In this document: piece after piece, positions 1-8,984 of the stretch
Position numbering within the stretch: the stretch's first letter is position 1
Layout: each line of letters opens with the position of its first letter
Source: Roseovarius litoreus
GTDB lineage: Bacteria > Pseudomonadota > Alphaproteobacteria > Rhodobacterales > Rhodobacteraceae
NCBI RefSeq assembly: GCF_900142765.1
Contig: NZ_FRCB01000003.1
Span: 248,001-312,000, forward strand
Length of the DNA: 64,000 nt
Direction: 5' to 3'
Notes under the pieces: generated by a model
Seen by the model: the letters and a program-made list of their open reading frames with translations, nothing else
Database searches by the model: none
What the model was told of the DNA's origin: nothing
Position numbers and translations under genes: made by a program

Positions 1-1926
1 GCCGCCTATCACGCGGAGCGTGCCAAGGCTGGTGTCGCATTGGCGATGACGGCCGGGTCCGCTGCGGTGTCGAAGGACAGCCCGCCCGTGTTCAACAATA
101 TCCTCGCCTACAAGGACGAGGTGGTGCCGTGGATCAAAAAGCTGACCGATGCCTGCCACGATCACGGCTGCGCGGTGATGATCCAGCTGACGCATCTTGG
201 TCGCCGGACGACCTGGAACAAGGGCGACTGGCTGCCGTCGGTGTCGTCGTCCAGACACCGTGAACCTGCGCATCGCGCCTTTCCCAAGCTGGCCGAGGAT
301 TGGGATATCGAACGCATCATCACCGATTTCGCCGATGCCACCGAGCGCATGCAGGCAGGGGGCATGGACGGGATCGAATTGCAGGTCTATGGCCACCTGC
401 TCGATCAATTCTGGTCGCCCCTGACCAATGATCTCGACGGCCCCTATGGCGGCGCGTCGCTGGACAGCCGGATGCAACTGCTGATGGATGTGCTTCACGG
501 CATTCGCAAACGCGTGGGCGACGACTTCATCGTAGGGCTGCGCTATACCGCAGACGAGGCCGAGGCAGGCGGGATCACCGCCGAAGAAGGCCTCGAGATA
601 TCGAAGCGGCTGGCGGCCACCGGCATGGTCGATTTCCTGAATGTCGTGCGTGGGCGCATCCATACCGATCCGGCCATGACCGACGTGATCCCGATCCAGG
701 GCATGAAAAGCGCCCCGCATCTGGATTTCGCGGGCGAGGTCAGGAAGGCCACCGGCATGCCGACCTTCCACGCAGCCAAGATCCCCGACGTGGCGACCGC
801 CCGGCATGCCGTGGCGGCGGGGCTTCTGGACATGGTGGGCATGACCCGCGCGCATATGGCCGACCCGCATATCGTCAGGAAGATCATGGAGGGGCGTGAG
901 GATGATATCCGCCCCTGTGTTGGCGCGACCTACTGCCTTGACCGCATTTATCAGGCGGGTGAGGCGCTGTGTATCCACAACGCCGCGACGGGCCGCGAAC
1001 TGAGCATGCCGCACACGATAGAACCGGCGGCGACCCGCAAAAAGGTGGTGATCGTCGGTGCCGGGCCGGCCGGGCTCGAGGCAGCTCGCGTCGCCGCAGA
1101 ACGGGGCCACGATGTGACGGTATTCGAGGCCCAGCCGGATCCGGGTGGACAGATACGCCTGACCGCGCAGAACCCTCGCCGCCGCGAGATGATCTCGATC
1201 ATCGACTGGCGCATGGCGCAATGCGCGGCGCGCGATGTCGAATTCCGTTTCAACGCCTGGGCCGAGGCCGCGGATGTGACGGGCCTCAATCCGGATGTGG
1301 TCATCGTCGCCACCGGTGGCTTGCCGAATACCCAGCTGTTTGAAAGCCGCAAGGAGCAGGACCTCGTCGTTACGGCCTGGGACATCATCGCAGGCGACGT
1401 CAAACCCGGCCAGAACGTATTGATCTACGACGAAAGCGGCGATCACCCCGGCGTCATGGCCGCCGAAATTGCCGCGAACGCGGGCAGCACCGTCGAGATC
1501 ATGACCCCCGACCGCACTTTTGCGCCCGATATCATGGGGATGAACCTCGTTCCTTACATGCGTGCGCTGCAGGACAAGGATGTGATCTTCACCGTCACCC
1601 GCCGCCTCAAGGACGTGGTGCGGGACGGCAATCGGCTCAAGGCGGTGATCGGGACGGATTACAGCGACCTGAAGACGGAAAAGGCCTATGATCAGGTGGT
1701 TGTGAACTATGGCACCCTGCCCATGGATGATCTCTATTTCAAGCTCAAACCGCTGTCATCGAACGGAGGTGCCGTGGATTATGACGCCCTGATCGATGGC
1801 CAGCCGCAGAATGTGACGCGCAATCCAGAGGGCGCTTTTGCCCTCTATCGCATCGGTGACGCCGTCAGCGCGCGCAACACCCATGCCGCGATCTACGATG
1901 CTTTGAGGTTGATGAAGGACATCTGA
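1..1926 (+). CDS. TMADH-family NADH:flavin oxidoreductase, N-methylproline demethylase-like (5' end cut by window)
   Basis: The reading frame is open from base 1, so the first tens of residues lie outside the window. The first half is an old-yellow-enzyme FMN barrel. The second half has an FAD/NAD dinucleotide-binding fold starting at [14 protein letters not shown], as in trimethylamine dehydrogenase and dimethylglycine or N-methylproline demethylases. The junction carries the iron-sulfur cysteine cluster, but it reads C-VGA-TY-C then eleven residues then C, with Ala where the family normally has the second cysteine. The stop lies 2 bases before the next gene, a proline-racemase-family enzyme, so the pair may work on proline betaine or hydroxyproline. 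The substrate is inferred; the family is clear. Confidence 0.82.
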   Translation, partial: AAYHAERAKAGVALAMTAGSAAVSKDSPPVFNNILAYKDEVVPWIKKLTDACHDHGCAVMIQLTHLGRRTTWNKGDWLPSVSSSRHREPAHRAFPKLAEDWDIERIITDFADATERMQAGGMDGIELQVYGHLLDQFWSPLTNDLDGPYGGASLDSRMQLLMDVLHGIRKRVGDDFIVGLRYTADEAEAGGITAEEGLEISKRLAATGMVDFLNVVRGRIHTDPAMTDVIPIQGMKSAPHLDFAGEVRKATGMPTFHAAKIPDVATARHAVAAGLLDMVGMTRAHMADPHIVRKIMEGREDDIRPCVGATYCLDRIYQAGEALCIHNAATGRELSMPHTIEPAATRKKVVIVGAGPAGLEAARVAAERGHDVTVFEAQPDPGGQIRLTAQNPRRREMISIIDWRMAQCAARDVEFRFNAWAEAADVTGLNPDVVIVATGGLPNTQLFESRKEQDLVVTAWDIIAGDVKPGQNVLIYDESGDHPGVMAAEIAANAGSTVEIMTPDRTFAPDIMGMNLVPYMRALQDKDVIFTVTRRLKDVVRDGNRLKAVIGTDYSDLKTEKAYDQVVVNYGTLPMDDLYFKLKPLSSNGGAVDYDALIDGQPQNVTRNPEGAFALYRIGDAVSARNTHAAIYDALRLMKDI

Positions 1927-1927
1927 C

Positions 1928-2956
1928 ATGCGCGCATCCCGCACGGTTCATGTCATCTCGGCCCATGCCGAAGGCGAAGTGGGCGACGTGATCGTCGGCG
2001 GTGTGCTGCCGCCGCCCGGCGAAACGCTCTGGGACCAAAGCCGGTGGATCGCGCAGGACGCAAGCTTGCGCAACTTCATGCTGAACGAACCACGGGGCGG
2101 TGTCTTTCGCCACGTCAACCTTCTGGTGCCGCCGAAACACCCCGAGGCGGATGCCGCCTTCATCATCATGGAGCCCGAGGACACGCCGCCGATGTCCGGC
2201 TCGAATTCGATCTGCGTGGCCACCGTTCTGCTCGACGGGGGCATCATCCCCATGCAAGAGCCCCGGACGCATCTCGTGCTCGAGGCGCCCGGCGGGCTTG
2301 TCCGTGTGCGGGCCGATTGCCGCGATGGCAAGGCCGAGCGCATTCACGTGCAGAACCTGCCTTCGTTTGCCGCGGCCCTCGACCTGACGCTGGAGGTCGA
2401 GGGGATTGGCACGCTGGCGGTCGATACCGCCTATGGCGGCGATAGTTTCGTCATGGTCGACGCCACAGCGCTTGGCTTTGCACTGACCCAAAGCGAGGCG
2501 CATGACATCGCGACGCTCGGCGTGCGGATCACCAATGCCGCGAATGAACAGCTTGGCTTTACCCATCCCGAAAATCCCGATTGGCGGCATATCTCGTTTT
2601 GTCTTTTTGCCGGTCCTCTGGAACAGGGCGCACAGGGGTTGGAAACCTTGGCGGCGGTCGCCATTCAGCCGGGCAAGGTAGACCGGTCTCCGACAGGGAC
2701 CGCGCTATCGGCCCGCATGGCCGTGTTGCACGCCCGCGGCCATATGCAGATCGGTGATCGCCTGACTGCGCGTTCCGTGATCGGCTCGACCTTCTCCGGC
2801 ACGATTCTGGGTGAGACCCGGGTGGGCAATCGCCCGGCGATCCTGCCGGAAATCTCGGGGCGGGGGTGGATCACCGGGATGCATCAGCACATGCTGGACC
2901 CGTCCGATCCCTGGCCCGAGGGCTATCGGCTTTCGGACACATGGGGCGCAAGGTGA
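1928..2956 (+). CDS. Proline racemase-family enzyme (hydroxyproline epimerase/dehydratase type)
   Basis: The 342-aa protein has the proline-racemase fold throughout, close to the usual family length. The two catalytic positions are readable: MSGSNSI, where racemases have MCGH, and DRSPTGTA, where racemases have a CGTG-type motif. Both catalytic cysteines are therefore replaced, by Ser and Thr. Family members with Cys/Cys are racemases or epimerases, and Cys/Thr members are trans-3-hydroxyproline dehydratases; Ser/Thr is unusual. It follows the demethylase gene by one base and is almost certainly cotranscribed with it. The reaction is unknown; hydroxyproline or N-methylproline catabolism is inferred from context. 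Confidence 0.8.
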   Translation: MRASRTVHVISAHAEGEVGDVIVGGVLPPPGETLWDQSRWIAQDASLRNFMLNEPRGGVFRHVNLLVPPKHPEADAAFIIMEPEDTPPMSGSNSICVATVLLDGGIIPMQEPRTHLVLEAPGGLVRVRADCRDGKAERIHVQNLPSFAAALDLTLEVEGIGTLAVDTAYGGDSFVMVDATALGFALTQSEAHDIATLGVRITNAANEQLGFTHPENPDWRHISFCLFAGPLEQGAQGLETLAAVAIQPGKVDRSPTGTALSARMAVLHARGHMQIGDRLTARSVIGSTFSGTILGETRVGNRPAILPEISGRGWITGMHQHMLDPSDPWPEGYRLSDTWGAR

Positions 2957-3455
2957 TGCGCATGCTGGATATGGCATCCCTGTGTGGCGAACGCTCTCGC
3001 GGGGCGAAGGATTTGAACGGGTCGCGTTTCTGAATAAGGGCAGGGTAGGGCGGCACCAATGCAGCCTTAACCCGGATTCGTCGGACATTGCCCTGACCCG
3101 TGCCTGTGACACAGATCAGCCGGCGTCGCGCCTGCCCGATGCGCCTTCGGCATGCCGATCATTCTCTTTTCTCTGAAAGGGCTTCTCTGCATCGCTGTCT
3201 CCCAAGGCGAAGATCAGGCCAGCCGCAATGATCGAACAAGTCAGCGGAGCAGGTCAGGTGGCTTGTGCGATATCGAGTCCCGAAAGGGCAATCGGCATGG
3301 GACTTTGGTCCAGACAGCGGATGGCACGCCTGTGCAAACCGAACCCCTTCCAAACCCCCTATCAGCAAGAACTGGCGCGGCCCTCGACCACTGCCCGTGT
3401 TCGCGCATTCCGAGGGCGATGCCCTGCAACTTTGATGACAATTCAGGAGACTCCC
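2957..3455. other. Noncoding stretch before the secretion operon
   Basis: No gene is supported here. The reading frame of the next gene stays open upstream to 3228, but that extension lacks the composition of the protein and there is a good ribosome site at the 3456 start. The region presumably holds the promoter of the type I secretion operon. I see no clear promoter boxes or strong inverted repeats. Confidence 0.4.
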
Positions 3456-5264
3456 ATGGGTAGAGACAAGCAATCCGACAATTACGACGGTCCCCGAGGC
3501 CAGAACGCTCAACAGCCCGATCAGAGCTCGGCCATGTCCAGCCTTGCGCAGAATGCCAATGAAAACCTGGCATCGGGCAATGATCTGTTCTCGATCAACG
3601 ATGCCGATCTTCAGAACACTTTCGGCAGCAACAATGATCTTTCGTCTTTCAACACCGAAGGGTCCGGAAACGTGAACGGGTCAGACAACACTGCCTTCAC
3701 GGGCAATGCCGCGAATGTCGGCAACACCATCGCCTCCGGCAACAGCGCCGCGTCCCAGAACGCCCTGGGCTCGGGCAATACCAGCGGCTCGGGCAATACC
3801 ATTAGCTATACGACCGACATGCTGACAGCCAACGAGATCCTGTCCGGAAATCGAGTCGGGTCCGGCAACGAAATCATGTCAGGCAATGCGGCGAGCCAGC
3901 TCGAAAACATTCAGGACATCGCAGACGGATCCGAAATCGAAATGCACTCGACTGCGGCGCGCGAGGTGATCGAGGCCGAGGACGGGTCCACCGTTACAGC
4001 GGATGATTTCGCGATCTCGATGAACAGCCTGATGGGTGACGGAAACGACTCGCGTAGCGTGGCCGAAAACACCAACGAGCTCGACGACACGGACCAGATC
4101 GAGGATATAACGCTGAACCTTGGCGCAGCGTCCCAGCAGGCAGACGCTGACGATCGGCGCGACCGGGACGATGACGACGACCGCGGCAGCCGGTCCGACA
4201 ACCAAGATGCTCAGTCGGCAGGTGGCCAGGTCTTCGAACAGACTGTCACGGCGCAGGCCGAAAAGGCCAGTGTCGGCGACGGCATGGATGATGGCCAGTC
4301 GCTGACCGGTGTGACTGGCGATGTCGATCTGTCAGTTGCCATCGGCGCATCGGCCGCCGCTGCTGCCGTGGCCGAGGGTGCTTTGCAGGAGTTGCGCAGC
4401 GGATCGAATACCGCGTTGAACGAGGCAACTGTCGCTGCGGTCGGGCAGAACGAGTCTGTCGATTTGTCCGAAACGATGTCGGTTTCCGGCAAGGGCGAAG
4501 GAAATGAGGTTCTGTCGGGCAATGTTGACGACAGCAACAATACCGTTTCTTCGGGCAACACCCTTGCGTCGGACAACGTCGTCGGTGCCGACAACACGAT
4601 CGCCTCGGGCAATGACATCCTGTCAGGGAACGAGGTCATGTCCGACAACACAAGCGCCAGCGGCAACGATATCGCTGTGGACAAGGATTTCGGATCCGAC
4701 AACCTGATCGGATCGAACAACGACATCTTGTCCGACAATGTCATCGGGTCGAACAACACGCATATCACCGAGACCAACAAGATCGAAATCGAGAACGAGT
4801 CCAAGGTCGACGTGACCGAAGTCGCTGCAGCCGACCTTGTCGAGGCGGAAGAAAACTCCGACATCCTGCTTGATGACCTGACGGTCGATTACGGCACCCT
4901 CACGGGGGCTGGCAACGACATGGCCTTCGATCTCGATCAGGCCAACAGCTTGGTTGACAGCGACAGCATTAATGACATCTCGCTCAATCTCGCCGGCAGC
5001 TTCGAGCAGACGGTCGAAGCGACCGCTGGCGAGGCCTTTGCCGACGACGCTACCGATGGTGGCGCGGGAACGATGCTGGCGGATATTATCGGTAACGTCT
5101 CGATCGATGTGGAGAACACCGCTGATGCAAGCGCCGTGGCAGATGCCCAAGGCATCACGCAGATGATCGCATCGGGTGGCAACGTGATGCTGAACTCTTT
5201 GGATATGTCGATCACCGGCGGCGACTCGAGTTTCGTTCAGTCTGCCGACGACATCATCGGCTGA
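3456..5264 (+). CDS. Predicted type I-secreted repeat protein with SGN hexad beta-solenoids
   Basis: The start at 3456 is chosen because CAGGAG lies 6 bases upstream; the frame is open further but composition changes there. The protein is 602 aa, acidic, with no cysteine and no Sec signal. Residues about 39-146 and 343-441 are near-perfect six-residue repeats of the form S-(G/D/N)-N-x-(I/L/V)-x, which resemble a left-handed beta-helix. Each block is followed by a similar module (about 160-310 and 446-566) sharing the ITLNL / ISLNL and FEQTV motifs, so the protein is an internal duplication. An Asp/Arg-rich linker (residues 230-250) occurs only in the first half. The C-terminus ends in acidic-hydrophobic DDIIG, reminiscent of PrtD-class secretion signals. 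An exporter and adaptor follow, so it is probably the secreted substrate. No RTX nonapeptides are seen. Function is unknown. Confidence 0.75.
   Translation: MGRDKQSDNYDGPRGQNAQQPDQSSAMSSLAQNANENLASGNDLFSINDADLQNTFGSNNDLSSFNTEGSGNVNGSDNTAFTGNAANVGNTIASGNSAASQNALGSGNTSGSGNTISYTTDMLTANEILSGNRVGSGNEIMSGNAASQLENIQDIADGSEIEMHSTAAREVIEAEDGSTVTADDFAISMNSLMGDGNDSRSVAENTNELDDTDQIEDITLNLGAASQQADADDRRDRDDDDDRGSRSDNQDAQSAGGQVFEQTVTAQAEKASVGDGMDDGQSLTGVTGDVDLSVAIGASAAAAAVAEGALQELRSGSNTALNEATVAAVGQNESVDLSETMSVSGKGEGNEVLSGNVDDSNNTVSSGNTLASDNVVGADNTIASGNDILSGNEVMSDNTSASGNDIAVDKDFGSDNLIGSNNDILSDNVIGSNNTHITETNKIEIENESKVDVTEVAAADLVEAEENSDILLDDLTVDYGTLTGAGNDMAFDLDQANSLVDSDSINDISLNLAGSFEQTVEATAGEAFADDATDGGAGTMLADIIGNVSIDVENTADASAVADAQGITQMIASGGNVMLNSLDMSITGGDSSFVQSADDIIG
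3570..3893 (+). repeat. SGN hexad repeat block 1 (coding)
   Basis: About 18 consecutive six-residue units such as TIASGN, GSGNTS and EILSGN, with Asn at every sixth position and often Gly or Asp before it. At DNA level this is an 18-base period with diverged codons, so selection appears to act on the protein pattern. Confidence 0.75.
4482..4778 (+). repeat. SGN hexad repeat block 2 (coding)
   Basis: About 16 units such as TVSSGN, DILSGN and LIGSNN, more regular than block 1 and with more Ile, Leu or Val at the inward position. Three hexads would make one 18-residue coil if this is a left-handed beta-helix (inference from the period). Confidence 0.75.
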
Positions 5265-5283
5265 TACCTCGTCAACACCTTGG

Positions 5284-5308
5284 CCTGCGCAGCTTTTTGT
5301 TGCGCAGG
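5284..5308 (+). terminator. Intercistronic hairpin after the hexad protein gene
   Basis: CCTGCGCA (5284-5291) pairs with TGCGCAGG (5301-5308) around a 9-base T-rich loop, 20 bases after the stop codon. There is no clean T-run behind it. It may act as a leaky terminator or as an RNA stabiliser that lets the substrate gene be expressed more than the exporter genes. Confidence 0.45.
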
Positions 5309-5346
5309 TCCTCTCTTGGGATCCATCATTCAACCGGTGCAGATGC

Positions 5347-7092
5347 ATGTTTTACGATCCTGTCGAACGATTTGTTCGCCGTGCCGCCGGACTGCTGACG
5401 CTGCATGTCGAGGACGATATCTATCGCCTCACCATACGTCCCGGCGCGCCAAACCATATTCCCGAACTTTTTCAGCTGCGAGTTGACGACAAGGACCACG
5501 CCTCCGACCTGGAACTGATCGACAGCGGCGCTGTGCCGGACGTTCCCCCCACCGAAATCCGCGTGAGCGACCTTGACACCCCGGACCTTGTTCGTCCCGC
5601 AACGCGCTTCGAGGGGGTGCAGGTGAATTTGGACGCCACGCCGACCGTGGCGCATTTTGGGGTTGGAGCGGACGCGGGTGCGATCTGGTTGCCCGGTGGC
5701 CGGAGCACCTTGGTGTCGCGGGCAGATCAGACCGTCCAGGAGGCAAGAAACGGTCGTGTGGTGCATCATGCGCATAACGACCAGCGTGTGGTGGTCGTAG
5801 ATCAGTCAAACTGGCTGGATGACCGTGATGCCATCGGCCCAGGTGCTCAACAAGACATGTCGCCGGGGCTTGAGGGGCTGGATCATCTCTTGTCCCTTGC
5901 CCGGCAAAACATGGCGGTCCCGCATGATGGCGAGAGGGTCGAGATCGGCGATGCGCGGCCGTTTGCGCAATCGGATCAGACCGGCGCCGAGCCGAGCGTT
6001 CAGAGTTCAGGCAATATCATGAACAACACTGCGCTGATGGCGCAAAGCGGCATGGAGATCGGGCTGATGGCCGTCATGGGCGACGCCCACATCACGACGC
6101 AGCTGATGCAGATAAACGGGTTGAGCACCTCGGCAGACCAGCTTGGCCAAAGCGAAAACCTCCTGCGGCAGGTCGATCTGCAACTGCCTCGATTGATATC
6201 TCCGGAACCGGCAAAGGATGTTTGCCTGTCCCTGTCGGTTGTCGACGGAGATTTCTACGACATTGTCCAAATCACCCAAACTCAGATGATCGATGATCGC
6301 GACGTGATCGCATGGAGCTTTTCCAGTGACCATGTCCGCGTGGCATCTGGCGATAATCTTGCCGCCAACGAGGTGCGTTATATCGCTACGGATTTCGATG
6401 CTGAAGTCCTCATCGTCGAAGGCAACTACATCGCACAGCGCGAGATCGTGCAGATCAATCTTGCCGATGATCGTGACATGACCAACGTTTTGGCGCGCGA
6501 CGCTGGCGCGGAGCAGGCCGCCCCGCCGCCCTCGGTCACCAACATGGTGAACGAGGCCGTGCTCGCCCTTCCGGGATCTGCCGAAACAATGGCCGCGTTG
6601 CCGGAAGAGTTGGCAATCCGCCTTATGGATCTGATCGCGAAGGAGCCGGCGTCGGAGAATGACCTGAGCAACTGGGATGCCGATGGTGATGGCATGCTGG
6701 AAGTGGTGTTGGTTCGTGGCGATTTCTATGATGTCAAATCCGTTCGTCAGACAAACATTCTTGCGGACAGTGACCTTTTCTTCGCGAAGCCAAACGAGAC
6801 CGCGTCGAGCGATCCGCAGGCCATGCCGTTCGAGCCAGCCCCTTCGGCAGAGAACAGCCTTTCCAACCGAGCGGTGCTGATTGATGCCACCGCCGGCGCA
6901 CGCAGCAGCTTTGTCGCGGGGAACCTTTATGAAGATACGCTCCTTCTGGACGCCAACCTGCTTGGTGATGCGGGGCCGTTCGCAGACAATGACGGGTTCG
7001 GGCGTGGACATTCCCTCGGGACGGCGATGGACCTGCCATCCGCAACGGTCATGGATGCGATCGTGTTCGACGCGCCTGTATTCGGAACATGA
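5347..7092 (+). CDS. Unrecognised repeat protein of the secretion operon (second substrate or accessory)
   Basis: The protein is 581 aa and I do not recognise its family. It has no signal peptide or membrane segment. A motif of the form G-(D/N)-x-Y-x(5-7)-Q-x-N-x-L-x-D-x-D recurs: clear copies start near residues 301 (GDFYDIV), 359 (GNYIAQR), 458 (GDFYDVK) and 525 (GNLYEDT), with weaker ones near 41, 149 and 246. A DADGDGML stretch near residue 444 resembles an EF-hand calcium loop. The gene overlaps the ABC exporter start by ATGA (7089-7092), so the two are translationally coupled. It could be a second exported protein or a scaffold for the hexad protein. The ribosome site is weak and the start is moderately certain. 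Confidence 0.65.
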   Translation: MFYDPVERFVRRAAGLLTLHVEDDIYRLTIRPGAPNHIPELFQLRVDDKDHASDLELIDSGAVPDVPPTEIRVSDLDTPDLVRPATRFEGVQVNLDATPTVAHFGVGADAGAIWLPGGRSTLVSRADQTVQEARNGRVVHHAHNDQRVVVVDQSNWLDDRDAIGPGAQQDMSPGLEGLDHLLSLARQNMAVPHDGERVEIGDARPFAQSDQTGAEPSVQSSGNIMNNTALMAQSGMEIGLMAVMGDAHITTQLMQINGLSTSADQLGQSENLLRQVDLQLPRLISPEPAKDVCLSLSVVDGDFYDIVQITQTQMIDDRDVIAWSFSSDHVRVASGDNLAANEVRYIATDFDAEVLIVEGNYIAQREIVQINLADDRDMTNVLARDAGAEQAAPPPSVTNMVNEAVLALPGSAETMAALPEELAIRLMDLIAKEPASENDLSNWDADGDGMLEVVLVRGDFYDVKSVRQTNILADSDLFFAKPNETASSDPQAMPFEPAPSAENSLSNRAVLIDATAGARSSFVAGNLYEDTLLLDANLLGDAGPFADNDGFGRGHSLGTAMDLPSATVMDAIVFDAPVFGT

Positions 7093-8984
7093 ACATGAGC
7101 GACAACAGCGATCAAATTGAAGGGACTCTGCCAGACTCCGTTGAAGACGAGGCTTTGGAGCGTCCGACCCCCTGCAACACGAAGGTCCAGTCCGCTGACC
7201 CGGCCCTGCGTCGCAGCGCCATGGCCGCCCCCAATCTGCGCGCAGCCATGGTCGAGGCGACCACCAATATCCGATACGGATTGATGGCCTTGATCGGGTT
7301 TTCCCTTGTCTTGAACATCCTTGCCCTGGCCACGCCGATTTATCTCTTCCAGATTTCCGATCGTGTCCTGACCAGCCGCAGCATCGACACCTTGATCATG
7401 CTGACAGTATTGGTGATCGGTGCCCTCGGATTGCATGCCGTCCTTGATGTGTTGCGACGGTTGTTCGTCATGCGCGTTGCGACCAAGCTTGAAACCACAC
7501 TCGCCGCGCCGGTACTGACGGCGGCGACCCGAGCGGCGAACCTTGGTGCGCCACAAGAGTTCCAGGCGATCGGCGATCTGGCGCAGCTGCGCAACTTCCT
7601 GACCTCTCCGATCTTGCTGACCCTGCTGGATGCGCCGATTACACCTGTGTTTTTTCTGGCAGTTTTCCTGATCCACCCGGATCTTGGCTGGATCATAACC
7701 GGCTTTGCAATCATCACGGTCTTCCTGGCCATGTTGAACCAGCGTGCGACCCGTCTGCATTTCGCCGAAGCCCACAAGGCCGGCAGCCGGGCGGCCTTGC
7801 ACCTCGATTCCATCGGGCGCAATGCACAAGCGGTAGGTGCGATGGGTATGACCCCCGAAGCGACGCAGCTTTGGGGGCGCGAGACCGCTACCGCTTTGTC
7901 ACGGTTGGTCCGAGGTCAGGACAGCAACATCATGATCACCGGGATGTCGAAATTCCTGCGTATGGCGGTTCAGATCGCACTTCTGGGGTGGGGCGGGCTC
8001 TTGGCGCTCGAAGGTGAAATCACCGGTGGCATGATGATCGCCGCTTCGATGATCGCGGGTCGCGCCCTCGCTCCTTTGGACGGTGCCATAGAGGGATGGC
8101 GGACCTATCTGCAGGCGACCTCGGCGTATGGAAGAATCGTAAGGTTGTTGCGCGCGTCACCACTCAACATTTCCCGGCTGCGGCTGCCCCAGCCAGAAGG
8201 CCGGTTAACGGTCAATCGCATCCTCTACGCGCCTCCTCCCAACAAGACAGTCCTGTTGAATGGCATCAGCTTCGCGCTTGAGCCGGGCGAGGCATTGGGC
8301 GTCATAGGCGCGTCCGGTGCCGGCAAATCGACCCTGGCGCGGCTGTTGATCGGCGCAATCGCCCCTGCCGCCGGCGAAACCCGCCTGTCCGGCACCGAAC
8401 TGCGTCACTGGGACCCCGCGCAATTCGGAGAGATGGTTGGATACCTGCCCCAAGAGGTGCAGCTTTTCGGTGTCTCGGTGAAAGCCAATATTGCGCGTCT
8501 TCGCATGGATGCATCCGATGCGGACATCTATGCCGCCGCCAAATTCGCAGGTGTGCATGACGTGATCGCGAAATTGCCCCAGGGCTACGAGACGATGCTC
8601 GGCCCGGATGGGGCGCCGCTGTCCGGTGGGCAGAAGCAACGCATCGCGCTGGCCCGCGCGTTCTTTGGCAAGCCCTGCTTCGTGGTGCTGGATGAACCCA
8701 ATGCCAACCTCGATAGCGAGGGCGATGCGGCGCTTGCCGAGGCCATCGAAAAGGCGCGCCAGTCGAAAATCACCACCGTCACTATAACGCAAAGGCAGGC
8801 GCTTTTGCGGCAGATGGACAAGGTGCTGGTTCTGGAAGACGGCAAGATGAAAATGTTCGGCCGGCGCGACGAGGTCGTGACGGCCGTCTACGGGGAAAAC
8901 GGCGCAAAGGCCATTCTGGGAGTAGCCCCTGCGCGTAGCCCCGTCGTGGTTAAAGGCGGCAAGGAACAAGATGGCAATGACTGA
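7089..8984 (+). CDS. Type I secretion ABC exporter, PrtD/HasD type
   Basis: A 631-aa fused membrane domain and ATPase. Hydrophobic segments lie in residues about 55-330. Walker A is GASGAGKST (about 407-415), the ABC signature is LSGGQ (about 510) and Walker B is VVLDEP (about 532). There is no N-terminal C39-like domain, which matches the PrtD/HasD class that exports proteases and small RTX-type proteins in one step. The switch (H-loop) histidine, normally in a VTHR-type motif, is replaced by Gln568 (TITQR). It sits between its likely substrate genes and the HlyD adaptor, and overlaps the latter by 14 bases. Confidence 0.9.
   Translation: MNMSDNSDQIEGTLPDSVEDEALERPTPCNTKVQSADPALRRSAMAAPNLRAAMVEATTNIRYGLMALIGFSLVLNILALATPIYLFQISDRVLTSRSIDTLIMLTVLVIGALGLHAVLDVLRRLFVMRVATKLETTLAAPVLTAATRAANLGAPQEFQAIGDLAQLRNFLTSPILLTLLDAPITPVFFLAVFLIHPDLGWIITGFAIITVFLAMLNQRATRLHFAEAHKAGSRAALHLDSIGRNAQAVGAMGMTPEATQLWGRETATALSRLVRGQDSNIMITGMSKFLRMAVQIALLGWGGLLALEGEITGGMMIAASMIAGRALAPLDGAIEGWRTYLQATSAYGRIVRLLRASPLNISRLRLPQPEGRLTVNRILYAPPPNKTVLLNGISFALEPGEALGVIGASGAGKSTLARLLIGAIAPAAGETRLSGTELRHWDPAQFGEMVGYLPQEVQLFGVSVKANIARLRMDASDADIYAAAKFAGVHDVIAKLPQGYETMLGPDGAPLSGGQKQRIALARAFFGKPCFVVLDEPNANLDSEGDAALAEAIEKARQSKITTVTITQRQALLRQMDKVLVLEDGKMKMFGRRDEVVTAVYGENGAKAILGVAPARSPVVVKGGKEQDGND

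Noticed and set aside
3570-4778. Possible CRISPR-like or tandem DNA repeat in the hexad gene
   Set aside because: The period is 18 bases at protein level with variable codons and no spacers; it is a coding repeat.
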